From Trissonchulus latispiculum (taxonomy: Eukaryota > Nematoda > Enoplea > Enoplida > Ironidae), in contig JASAND010019988.1 in assembly GCA_030248195.1 (NCBI GenBank), forward strand, positions 108,499-172,498: 64,000 nucleotides of DNA, given 5' to 3'. Made by a program: the position numbers and the translations under genes. Below, in pieces: positions 43,844-52,200 of this stretch; the first letter of the stretch is position 1; each line of letters begins with the position of its first letter. Below the pieces are notes generated by a model, which was not told the DNA's origin, ran no database searches, and saw only the letters and a list, made by a program, of their open reading frames with translations.

Positions 43844-45851
43844 AGTAGTATATGTGAGCACAATTGGGGGCAGTTTTGAGGCCATTTTTGGCTTCACTTT
43901 TGGCTTGCTGGGAGGCTCTTTTTGGATCCCTGGTTGCCATGGTAACGGTCAGTGGGAGACTTCTGCTAATCATATGAAATGCGTAGAAAGTGATAGCCTC
44001 CTGTTATAACGCTAACTTCTGACACTATAGGGAGACTGCCAACTATTAGAAACTTTTCTGAGGCTGCCAAACTTTTTCAAAACTTTTTCCAAACTTTCTC
44101 CCCATCATATATTTCAGACAGGGAGGCAACCAAACTTCACCCAAACTCTCCTATGGTTGTCAACTGTCTTCTACCAAACTTTTCAAACTTCTTTAAACTT
44201 TCTCAAAACTTTTAGAAACTTTTTTCAAACTTTTCCCAAACTTTTTTCACACCAACTTTTTGTCAGAGGTCAGAGGTTTTATTTTCGGGAGGCTCCAATT
44301 TGATCATATATTTATTACGTCCCTCACTAATATTTTCTGTAATAGGAACTCACTGGGAGACTCCAATTTAATCATACAATTTCAGAGGGTCTTAAAAGGA
44401 TCTCACCTGGAACCTCAACAATTTCTGGGAGGCTCTTAAATAATCATATATTTTGTATATAAGCTTTCTCTCAAATAATTTTCTAACATGGAATTTCTGG
44501 GATGCTCTGAAATAATCATATATTTGGTATGTACAGGTGTTCTGTACTATTTTTTCAAGGTTAAATTTTGCCTAAATTTTGGAGGCTCTTACATAATTTT
44601 CTTGAATCTTATCTGGAACCTCAATAATTTCTGGGAGGCTCTGAAATAATCATAGAGGCAATCTCCTGGTACGGAGGCTCTGAAATAATCATATATTTAG
44701 TACGTACAAGCTGTTTGAATTTCACTTCATTTTTGGGAGGCTCTAATATAGTCATTGAGGCAATCTCCTGGTGGGAGGCTCTAATATAATCATATATTTA
44801 ACATGGGAGGCAACTTTTGTCGAACTTTCCTTTCTAAACTTCTTCTAAACTTTTCAAACTTGTTTCTCAAACTTTTCTCAACTTTTCTCAAACATTTCCT
44901 AAACTTTTGTTAACTTTTTGAAACTACTTCCCAACTTTTTGTTAACTTTTAAAACTTTTTTCAAACTTGTCATAAACTTTTTCTAGCTTCTAAAACTTTT
45001 TTAAAACTTTTCTCAACTTTTAAACCTACTTCCAAACTTTTTGCAAACTTTTATCCAACTTTTCTAAACTTTTCTAAACTTTCATAAACAGCTTCTAAAT
45101 TTTTTGCAAACTTTCACCCAACTTTTCACACCTCACCAATTTCTGGGAGGCTCTTAAATAATCATACTATTATCACTAGCTTTCATGCTGGAGGGTTTTC
45201 TAGCTGGGAGGCTCTCAAATAATCATACCATTAGTAGCTGAGGCTTTGCTAGCAGGGAGGCTCTCAAATAATCATATGTAATACACTACTAGCTTTCACG
45301 CTGAGGTTCTTCAAGGAGGCATAGCTAGGTTTCCATGGTAACCACCTAGAACCTAGCAGGGAGGCTCTGAAATAATCATATGAATAACATTACAGGCTAA
45401 CATCACTAGCAAAGAGGCAACCAGTATTTTCTGGAATTTTGAAAAATGACAGGTGTGTAATAAATCACTGAAGATTTTGGGACAAGAATTAGATTGGAAC
45501 AAGCCAGCTGAAACATTTTAGTAGCTAAGTGGAAACAAGATGTATTATTTTACTGCGGCAGATTGATGTTAATAGGTTTTCTAATTAGTTAGTAACAATT
45601 AATTAAATTTAGCTATAATTGTGAATAGTTTGGTGACAATACATGTGTAATGATAATTTTGGAACAAGAATTACGCAAGATTGGAAAGAGCTAACTGAAA
45701 TATTTTTATTGTTACGTATAAAGCACATGTAAGATTTCACTGCGGCACAAAATGGTACTAATTGGTTCACTAATTAATCAGCAATAATTAGTTAAAGTCG
45801 GCTGTAAAAATTTGGGTGAAAATTGCTGGAAAATAAACATTGACATTGTTG

Positions 45852-45998
<147 letters not shown>

Positions 45999-46063
45999 GT
46001 TATCTGCTTGGATACATTGTTAGCTGATGAAACCTGATTCAAGAATGCTGCAAACTTATCACA

Positions 46064-46136
46064 TATAAAATGTTTTCGGCACTGAAGTTATACTTTTGAT
46101 CAGAACTTACCATAACTTTATTCCTTGATCAGCACA
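46064..46136 (+). promoter_or_regulatory. Core promoter and 5' UTR of the CARD-like gene, in the TIR
   Basis: TATAAAA at 46,064-46,070 lies 67 bases before the ATG at 46,137. The same sequence in inverse orientation (TTTTATA at 56,670-56,676) lies upstream of the zinc-finger gene, so one promoter serves both ends. Confidence 0.55.
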
Positions 46137-46764
46137 ATGGCAACAGTGAGTGGTAAGTGACATAATTTCCCTGTTTATTCAAGAAACTATTGATAGTAAT
46201 TATCCTTCCAGTATTCTTTATAACTTAACATATATAACAATAACCTTACATAACCCTTGTGTTTCAGAATGTCAACAGGCAACGGTTATCGACAATTTGG
46301 TTGCATTGTGTGACGAATTAAATCCTGGCCCTGTGGCAGACTACATGGTGGAGCATCAGCAAATATCGAAGCACTTCCGAGATACCATCAAGGCAGAAAC
46401 AAGATACGACGGAGCCTTCGATCTCCTAATGAGACTCAAACGATGCCAAGTGCCCTTACTTTACGACGCCTTGGTCCAATCGGGGCAGTATAACCTTGCG
46501 AAGTTGTTCGAAGGTGGAGCGGCAGATCGAGGTGTTACCTGGAAGATCTACGCGAAAAACAAATACATGATTGCCGAGAGTCAGAAAACTTTTCCTACCG
46601 TACAAGCGGCTAGATTGGATGCGGCAATGGCCCTTGGTCCTTTGGGATGCGATAACCGTGCCGTCGTGTTCATTGAATGGATTGGGAACTCGATGGTTAA
46701 ACAGTGGAATGTGCCCGAGTGGTTCGTATCCCCGTGGAATCATCAGGACTGCAAAGAACACTAA
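46137..46764 (+). CDS. CARD-like domain protein, two exons
   Basis: Exon 1 (46,137-46,152) encodes five codons and one base (MATVS-). The intron is 46,153-46,267 with GTAAGTG donor and TTTCAG acceptor. Exon 2 runs 46,268-46,764, giving 170 residues. Residues of about 7-90 follow the death-fold CARD pattern: LVALCDELNPGPVADYMVE, ISKHFRDTIKAETRYDGAFDL, then LLYDALVQSGQYNLAKLF, matching six amphipathic helices. The remaining 80 residues are unrecognised (WKIYAKNKY, PTVQAARLDAA, VVFIEWIG). CARDs mediate homotypic binding in apoptosis and inflammation, so a role in interfering with host signalling is a reasonable inference. Exon 1, promoter and donor lie within the TIR. Evidence for CARD is by pattern only. 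Confidence 0.7.
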
Positions 46765-46914
46765 CAACTGTTGGATAACACTCATTAATATTGCATAGTA
46801 TTGCATAACATTGCATAACACTGTAAACCATTTCATAACACTGTAAACCATTGTATAGTATTATATCATGTACAGTAAACGAAATGTTACGGATAACATT
46901 GGTTGGTAGTCAGG
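46765..46914. other. Convergent intergenic spacer with short repeats
   Basis: The spacer has repeated TTGCATAACA and CACTGTAAACCATT words and separates the CARD-like gene from the minus-strand pair. No AATAAA is evident. Confidence 0.5.
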
Positions 46915-47301
46915 TTAGCCATGAAAACACGGATTTTTAAGCATTTCTGCTTCTAGCCTGTCTAGCATATTGTAGATAGGTTGGATACTTCTGCGATATC
47001 TTTTGTATTCACGTAGGTCTCTCATCTTATCCCTGACTGCATCAATTTCGTGGATATGAGGTCTTGGTGGTAGTCCGCATTCACGTCTTATCAAGTGTTC
47101 GTCCCCGTGACATAGCGTACTGTAGGCCTTACGTGAAACGTCCTCAATAGCAGTACGTGGGTCAGGACACTGTGAGCTTGTCCAGGTCTTACTGCCTATA
47201 ACCATGACTGCCACATAATAACCGGTGAGCTGTACGCGAATAGGTGGGCTTTGTCGCAGGGCTTTTTGCAACAGTTCATTCAACAGGCTTCGGGCAGACA
47301 T
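46915..47301 (-). CDS. Small protein, possibly dsRNA-binding-like
   Basis: The first ATG is at 47,299-47,301 (MSARSLLNELLQKAL), inside the last codons of the TBP-like gene with a 26-base overlap in another frame, as in compact viral operons. The N-terminal 60 residues show the order helix (SLLNELLQKAL), strand (IRVQLTG), strand (YYVAVMVIG) and helix (AIEDVSRKAYSTL), with the LNEL-QK start typical of dsRNA-binding domains. The usual GxGxSKK signature is absent. The rest is charged and helical (KMRDLREYKRYRRS). The dsRBD reading is tentative. Confidence 0.55.
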   Translation of the reverse strand: MSARSLLNELLQKALRQSPPIRVQLTGYYVAVMVIGSKTWTSSQCPDPRTAIEDVSRKAYSTLCHGDEHLIRRECGLPPRPHIHEIDAVRDKMRDLREYKRYRRSIQPIYNMLDRLEAEMLKNPCFHG

Positions 47302-47797
47302 GACTAATGGCGGCAAACCTTATCACCTTCTTATTAACTAAAGACCTTGCATCAATGAGGATAGACTCACTCCGAGCGCCAGTTAATATTACCTTGCCAG
47401 TGTGAAAGATGAGAGCAGTAACTTTGGCAATCTTACATGTGAGCCCATTAAATAGCTCTGGTTCATAGCAAACTTGATGGGTATGCCTGATACTTTCATA
47501 TAAATTCCTCAGGTCTATATACTTGCCAACTGAGAAGGATCCCACCAGGTTCACCACTTCGCCTTCACGACGTATACCGACATTAAGAGCACCTGCAAGT
47601 TGGCGAATACACTGATTAGCTCGTTCGATTGACTTACACCCGAGACAAACAAAACTTCCACTAGTGAACAGTTGGAAAGTTGCCTCTTCGTATTTCAGAC
47701 TACCGCCAATAAATCCACGATAGAGTCTAATGTTAGGAATGTTCGTTAAGTGAAGTTCCCTGTCAAAACATCCACTGAGAACAACATTAACAATCAT
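47276..47797 (-). CDS. TATA-binding-protein (TBP) homologue encoded by the Polinton
   Basis: A 173-residue protein starting at ATG 47,797 has two related halves, as in the TBP saddle. Half 1 (about 1-78) contains NVVLSG, RGFIGG and LFTSGSFVCLGCKS. Half 2 (about 80-160) contains VVNLVGSFSVGKYIDL, YEPELFNGL (111-119) and LIFHTGKVILTGA (129-141), close to the canonical second TBP repeat. Phenylalanines at 29, 44, 116 and 131 fall where TBP inserts Phe pairs into the DNA minor groove. Length fits the conserved core without the variable N-terminus. It probably binds element promoters and recruits host RNA polymerase II factors, or diverts them (inference). It is read divergently from the small gene at 47,833. 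Such a gene is not part of the usual Polinton set. Confidence 0.82.
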   Translation of the reverse strand: MIVNVVLSGCFDRELHLTNIPNIRLYRGFIGGSLKYEEATFQLFTSGSFVCLGCKSIERANQCIRQLAGALNVGIRREGEVVNLVGSFSVGKYIDLRNLYESIRHTHQVCYEPELFNGLTCKIAKVTALIFHTGKVILTGARSESILIDARSLVNKKVIRFAAISHVCPKPVE

Positions 47798-47832
47798 TGT
47801 TACTCCCTCCTTCCTTGGTACTCTCCTTATTA

Positions 47833-48129
47833 ATGTGGAATACTAAGGTATCACCCCACGTCTATAAAAAGCATGGTAGTAGGGCTAATACAAAGACAGC
47901 GTCAAAGTTCTATGGTAATAAGAAGCAAATAGAGGTACTGCTAAAGTGTGCCGTACAAGATCCTGACTATGGCTACTGGTGCAATTTCCCAAGAAGGGCA
48001 TTCCTTTTTAAACTTTACGAAACTACAATTGGCCAAAGGAGTTCCCTGTATAATTACAAGCCTTCTCATAAAATGTTTATTGTCTATGATTGTATTAGCG
48101 ATTTTGTTGTCACAGCGTACCCAGTGTAA
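47833..48129 (+). CDS. Small basic protein of unknown function
   Basis: The first ATG (MWNTKVSPHVYKKH) lies 35 bases from the divergent TBP-like start. The 98-residue product has several tyrosines and basic residues and no recognisable domain. Its end overlaps the next plus-strand frame. Length and position in the compact element favour a real gene, but no homology supports it. Confidence 0.4.
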   Translation: MWNTKVSPHVYKKHGSRANTKTASKFYGNKKQIEVLLKCAVQDPDYGYWCNFPRRAFLFKLYETTIGQRSSLYNYKPSHKMFIVYDCISDFVVTAYPV

Positions 48130-48418
48130 ACTGCCGCCACTGAAGGATTCCGTCACGGTAGATAATGCCATCTTTATTCACAACGGTTGGACTGAGCACC
48201 TTGTATCACTCGATAGTTTTCACGAGATCCGCCAATTCATATACAATTGTCTAAACTTCCAGTGTCCAGTCTATGTCAACGGGTCGATACCATGTCCCTA
48301 CACGTCCACATATAACGAGACAACTCTTTGCCTGGATCAAGATAAGCGTGTCCTTTGTGGCTTTGTTGGCCCTGTCAGTTTTACAGCAGACCAGATATAC
48401 CAGCTCTATAGTCAATAA
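47969..48418 (+). CDS. Small membrane or secreted glycoprotein
   Basis: From ATG 47,969 the product is 149 residues with one hydrophobic segment (IITSLLIKCLLSMIVLAILL). An alternative start at 48,086 (MIVLAILLSQRTQC) would place a short signal-like segment at the very start and reduce overlap with the preceding frame. The part after the membrane segment has five to six cysteines and two N-glycosylation sequons (NGS, NET), fitting an extracellular domain. No family is recognised. It may modify the host cell surface or the particle (inference). Confidence 0.55.
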   Translation: MATGAISQEGHSFLNFTKLQLAKGVPCIITSLLIKCLLSMIVLAILLSQRTQCKLPPLKDSVTVDNAIFIHNGWTEHLVSLDSFHEIRQFIYNCLNFQCPVYVNGSIPCPYTSTYNETTLCLDQDKRVLCGFVGPVSFTADQIYQLYSQ

Positions 48419-48456
48419 GTAGACCTGATACCATACTGATTTCCATATATTGCACC

Positions 48457-48681
48457 ATGGGTATCTACAAGGCACTCCAGAGCCTAATCCGCCTCAGCCA
48501 CTATCACAAGAATAAATGCAGGCGATATCCGAGGCAAAAGATAATAATCACTATTCCTGGCATTGGATGGCGACGAATTATGCACGTAGATATGAAGCAA
48601 CTGATCAATGAAGAAAAAGTTGAAGAAATAGTGGAAGAACTAATCCTCGATGATGAAGATATGATGGATACTACTAAGTGA
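48457..48681 (+). CDS. Small protein with basic N-half and acidic C-half
   Basis: This is a 74-codon frame from ATG 48,457. Residues 15-45 are basic (HKNKCRRYPRQK, GWRRIMH) and the last 25 are strongly acidic (EEKVEEIVEELILDDEDMMD). No domain is recognised. It is followed by a short purine-rich spacer with GAAGAAAGAAT repeats and an AATAAA at 48,799-48,804 that probably ends this transcript before the virion module. Confidence 0.5.
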   Translation: MGIYKALQSLIRLSHYHKNKCRRYPRQKIIITIPGIGWRRIMHVDMKQLINEEKVEEIVEELILDDEDMMDTTK

Positions 48682-48798
48682 TAAAAGAATGATATGAAGA
48701 AAGAATAGTGAAGAAAGAATGCTATGAACAGTGAAGAAAGATTGCTATGATGAACAGTCAAGAAAATGCTATGGCACTGTATGTATAATTGTTGTACA

Positions 48799-48804
48799 AT
48801 AAAG
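48799..48804 (+). terminator. AATAAA polyadenylation signal
   Basis: It lies between the small acidic-tail gene and the ATPase ATG at 48,839, at the boundary between accessory genes and the virion module. Confidence 0.5.
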
Positions 48805-48838
48805 TCATATAAACAGCGTTGGTGTTTTCATAGTAAGT

Positions 48839-49489
48839 ATGGAGAGAGTTAAGACACCAAAGTTTCAACATCCGTTCACATGTATCGTGGCGGCTCCAAC
48901 AAAGGCAGGAAAGACCACCTTTGTATCACGACTGGTAGAACATGCAGATGAAATGATATCAGAACCTCCAGATAAGATTATTTGGTGTTATACTGAGTGG
49001 CAAGATGCATATGATAAACTTCCCCAGGTAGAATTTGTCAAAGGTCTACCGGATCTAGAGAAACTAAAAACCAAGGACTCAAAGTTAGTAGTCCTTGATG
49101 ATCTAATGAGTGAAATTAAGCAGCAACCTAACCTAGTTCAACTGTTCACTCGCGGTTGTCACCATTGGTCCTGCAGTGTTATCAATATCACTCAAGACAT
49201 CTTCTACGATAGGCAAAGGACTAATCGGATAAATAGTCAGTACATTGTTCTCATGAAAAATCCAGCAGATAAGCTAACACCAATGAACTTGGCCAGACAA
49301 ATGTATCCTGGTAGAGTAAGAGGTTTCATGGAGGCTTTTGAGCATGCCACTAGTCGACCACATGGATATCTACTGATAGATCTGGACCAAAATACACCAG
49401 AAAAGATACGACTCCGAGGTCACATATTTCCTGATGATCCCTACACCGATGTATATTCCATAAAAACTGACAATATCAAGAAAGAATAA
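48839..49489 (+). CDS. ATP: Genome-packaging ATPase (FtsK/HerA, A32-like)
   Basis: A 216-residue P-loop protein has APTKAGKTTF as Walker A (19-28) and KLVVLDDL as Walker B (82-89). It has the compact size and layout of Polinton packaging ATPases, which pump the genome into the capsid. RGCHHWSCSVINITQD fits the sensor region with a polar residue after the beta strand. The first glycine of the classical GxxxxGKT is alanine here. It starts the dense plus-strand module, with the next gene 2 bases downstream. Confidence 0.88.
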   Translation: MERVKTPKFQHPFTCIVAAPTKAGKTTFVSRLVEHADEMISEPPDKIIWCYTEWQDAYDKLPQVEFVKGLPDLEKLKTKDSKLVVLDDLMSEIKQQPNLVQLFTRGCHHWSCSVINITQDIFYDRQRTNRINSQYIVLMKNPADKLTPMNLARQMYPGRVRGFMEAFEHATSRPHGYLLIDLDQNTPEKIRLRGHIFPDDPYTDVYSIKTDNIKKE

Positions 49490-49491
49490 CC

Positions 49492-49827
49492 ATGGATCGT
49501 TTTGAAAGAAATATCGATACACTGCGACTATTGTGTCGTTGCAAAAGTCGTAAGCAAAGAGATGCGATTGTTTCTCATGGAAGTTCCGACCTCATTAAAG
49601 CTATTTGTGACTGTGCAGAAAACATCCTCTCTGGCAACGTAAAGATATCCCAGAAAGACAAGAAGAGATTAGCAAGATATAAACACGCCCTAAGAACACT
49701 ACGAAAGAAACGAGTCAGCCTTAAGAAGAAGAAGAAACTAATCATTCAGCACGGAGGATTTTTACCAGCTCTCCTTGGTCCTATTGTTGGAATTGTCAGC
49801 GGACTGCTCGGAAATCTCATAAGATAA
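49492..49827 (+). CDS. pX-like small basic virion protein with hydrophobic tail
   Basis: This 111-residue protein has a lysine/arginine-rich middle (DKKRLARYKH, LRKKRVSLKKKKK) and a hydrophobic glycine-rich end (FLPALLGPIVGIVSGLLG). This plan fits the small DNA-condensing or membrane-active proteins of adintoviruses and Polintons. QHGG-F (86-90) matches the QxGG/x type of adenovirus-protease site and would release the hydrophobic peptide. It lies directly after the ATPase. Confidence 0.7.
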   Translation: MDRFERNIDTLRLLCRCKSRKQRDAIVSHGSSDLIKAICDCAENILSGNVKISQKDKKRLARYKHALRTLRKKRVSLKKKKKLIIQHGGFLPALLGPIVGIVSGLLGNLIR

Positions 49828-49860
49828 TAAAAACTGACACTGGTGAGCAAAAGAGCAACA

Positions 49861-50388
49861 ATGGAATACTCAATACTAGTTAAGCCGGACTACTTTGATG
49901 AGCACGCTAGATCATTGGAGAAGGAAACTAGCAATGTTCTCAAGTCTAAACTACCAGCGGATATTAAGAGTAAATTGTTTAAACAGGCAGACTACCGGCG
50001 TCGAATACTACGAGACAGGCCAACGGAGATGACCCTGAAGTCCCATGCTATGCCAGACATTGTATCTACCTTACCCCCAACACTACAGCAAAAGGGTCGA
50101 CACCTGATTGAACATATCATGAGCATCCCAGGTCTTAAGGTTAACAGTCGAGGTGAAATAGAGTATCAGGGTCAACCAGTACCTGGATCACGGATATATG
50201 ACCTGGTTCACGACTTCATTCGTAACAGACCCAGTCAACCACCAGCAACAGGGTGGCAAACATTGGCAAAAGCACTAAGAGACAGTAACGTACCTCGAGA
50301 ACTTATCGGAAATCCGCGGTACATAAATATGCAGACAGGACAAGGACTTAGGTCAGCCCTAAGAAAACTCAAATGGAAGCGGCACTAG
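49861..50388 (+). CDS. Conserved Polinton minor virion protein of unknown function
   Basis: The first ATG is 49,861 (MEYSILVKPDYFDEH), since the in-frame GTG at 49,843 is not a usual animal start. The 175-residue product has a basic helical N-half and a conserved-looking part with LIEHIMSIPGLKVNSRGEI, VPGSRIYDLVHDFIRN and GWQTLAKALRDSNVPRELIGN, which I recognise as recurring next to integrase in many animal Polintons. The C-terminus has QTGQG (about 158-162) before a basic tail, a likely protease site. It overlaps the integrase start by 16 bases. Confidence 0.7.
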   Translation: MEYSILVKPDYFDEHARSLEKETSNVLKSKLPADIKSKLFKQADYRRRILRDRPTEMTLKSHAMPDIVSTLPPTLQQKGRHLIEHIMSIPGLKVNSRGEIEYQGQPVPGSRIYDLVHDFIRNRPSQPPATGWQTLAKALRDSNVPRELIGNPRYINMQTGQGLRSALRKLKWKRH

Positions 50389-51464
50389 AGAATAACACCA
50401 CCAACACCACACTAGAGAAGATTTACTATGATCCACAAAGTCCTGCAGCATTTGGTGGCATTAATCGCGTGTATCAGGAAGCAAAGAGACACGGAATCTC
50501 CAAATCCAAGGTCACTGATTGGTTGGAGAAACAGTACACTTACAGCATCCACAAGCCGGTCAGACACAAATTCCCGACGAGAAAGTATCAGGTGGCAGGT
50601 ATCGACGACCTGTGGCAAATAGACTTGGCAGATATGGTGTCGATTGCAGACAAGAATGATGGCTTCAAGTACCTATTCAACTGTATTGATGTCTTCTCCA
50701 AGTATGCATGGGTAATTCCTGTCAAAAGCAAAGGTGGTCAAGATATGACAAAGGCTTTTCGTGAGATACTGAAGGATGACAGATGTCCGCAGCATCTACA
50801 GTCAGACAGAGGGAAAGAGTTCTTGAACAAAGATTTCCAGTCACTCCTAAAGGCGAACCATATCAACTTTTACACGTGCAATAATCCAGTGATCAAGTGC
50901 AGTCTCGTTGAGCGTTTTAATCGTACCATCAAGACAAAGATATGGAAATACTTCACCAAGGCGAGAACCTACCGATACATTGATGTCCTTCCTGAGCTCG
51001 TCAATGGCTATAACAATGCTCGTCACAGAAGTATTCGTATGACCCCGGTGGAGGCATCGAAGCCTGAAAATATGGAACTGGTGGCACTCAAAAGAGTAGG
51101 CCAGCCGAAGAATTCAAAATTAAAGAAGGGAGATATGGTCCGAATCAGCAAGACAAAGGGTCTCTTTGAGAAAGGATACCTGCCTAACTGGTCGGAAGAG
51201 TTGTTCCGCATACGAACTGTCAGGACAGGAGACCCGCCCATGTACCTCCTGGAAGACTATGGTGGCGAAGAGATTGTTGGTGGTTTCTACGAGCCTGAGG
51301 TACAAAAGGTTGATGAGCCAGACACCTACTGGGTAGAAAAGGTTATAAAAACAAGACGTCAGAAGGGCCGTAAAGAATACTTTGTCAAGTGGCTTGGATA
51401 CCCTGACAAGTTCAACAGTTGGATAACTGAAGACAATGGATTTCTACCTGTACCTACCCAGTAA
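50373..51464 (+). CDS. INT: Retroviral-type integrase with C-terminal chromodomain
   Basis: The 363-residue protein has an N-terminal helical domain (FGGINRVYQEAKRHGISKSKVTDWLEKQ), a DDE core with D84 (DLWQIDLADM), D145 (LQSDRGKEF) and E180 (LVERFNRT), and a chromodomain at about 315-355 (YWVEKVIKTRRQKGRKEYFVKWLGYPDKFNSWI). It inserts the element into host chromatin, and the chromodomain may guide target choice. All three catalytic residues are present and the frame is intact. It overlaps both neighbours, as expected in a compact module. Confidence 0.95.
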   Translation: MEAALENNTTNTTLEKIYYDPQSPAAFGGINRVYQEAKRHGISKSKVTDWLEKQYTYSIHKPVRHKFPTRKYQVAGIDDLWQIDLADMVSIADKNDGFKYLFNCIDVFSKYAWVIPVKSKGGQDMTKAFREILKDDRCPQHLQSDRGKEFLNKDFQSLLKANHINFYTCNNPVIKCSLVERFNRTIKTKIWKYFTKARTYRYIDVLPELVNGYNNARHRSIRMTPVEASKPENMELVALKRVGQPKNSKLKKGDMVRISKTKGLFEKGYLPNWSEELFRIRTVRTGDPPMYLLEDYGGEEIVGGFYEPEVQKVDEPDTYWVEKVIKTRRQKGRKEYFVKWLGYPDKFNSWITEDNGFLPVPTQ

Positions 51465-52200
51465 TACAGCAGACTATGCGACAAACGAACTGCACAATTT
51501 CCGAGTCAAACTTCCTCACCGCATTGACCTCGAGGGTGAATGGGAGGTGGCACTTGTAGAGCTCGGATATCCTGTCACTTGGTTCAATGTTGGAAATGAG
51601 AGTGATGCAAAGCTTGGAGTTACAGTTGGCAAGAAGACATACCACGGGCACATTCCATTGAATAACTACCAGTCTATCTACCAGCTATGTGATGCGATCA
51701 ACTATACCCTTGAGCTAACAAAGAAGATCAACTGTGAACTAGTCTATGACGATCTACATAGACGTGTCGGACTTAAACCAACTACCTATGATGAGGAGCC
51801 GAACTTTAAAGCGCTACATTTTAGTCCACAGCTAAAGTATATGCTAGGCTACTCAGACACTAAGGTTGTGCCAAAGGAAAAGACAGAGTCACCTACCAGA
51901 TACGCAGTGGCCACAGGAGCACCTGACCTTAGAGGAGGACTCTATTCCCTCTTCATCTACTGCGACGTGGTGGCACCGCAAGTGATAGGAAACACCATTG
52001 CCCCCATCATTCGTGTTGTCAGTATCGAGGGTAAGCATAATGATACTGTCGACCGGATATACAATAACCCACACTATGTACCAGTGCTAAGAAAAGAATT
52101 TGACAGTGTTGAAATACATATAAAGGATGATCATGGTAAGGCGGTTGAATTTGAATACGGAAAGGTCTTTGCAAAGCTACACTTCCGAAAGCGACGATGA
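51436..52200 (+). CDS. Penton-type minor capsid protein, copy 1
   Basis: The product is 254 residues starting MDFYLYLPSN. The N-terminal FRVKLPHRIDLEGEWEVALVEL and C-terminal VEIHIKDDHGKAVEFEYGKVFAKLHFRK segments are hallmarks of the single-jelly-roll penton protein of Polintons. The next gene is its paralogue (FYLYL, LHGRWSVAMVDL, IKVHINNHIGRSVHFEYG). The start lies 29 bases inside the integrase end, and the stop overlaps the next ATG as ATGA. Confidence 0.85.
   Translation: MDFYLYLPSNTADYATNELHNFRVKLPHRIDLEGEWEVALVELGYPVTWFNVGNESDAKLGVTVGKKTYHGHIPLNNYQSIYQLCDAINYTLELTKKINCELVYDDLHRRVGLKPTTYDEEPNFKALHFSPQLKYMLGYSDTKVVPKEKTESPTRYAVATGAPDLRGGLYSLFIYCDVVAPQVIGNTIAPIIRVVSIEGKHNDTVDRIYNNPHYVPVLRKEFDSVEIHIKDDHGKAVEFEYGKVFAKLHFRKRR

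Noticed and set aside
43516..43863. Minus-strand frame rich in Phe, Gly and Val left of the Polinton
   Set aside because: It arises from strongly A/C-skewed sequence and extends over the element boundary.
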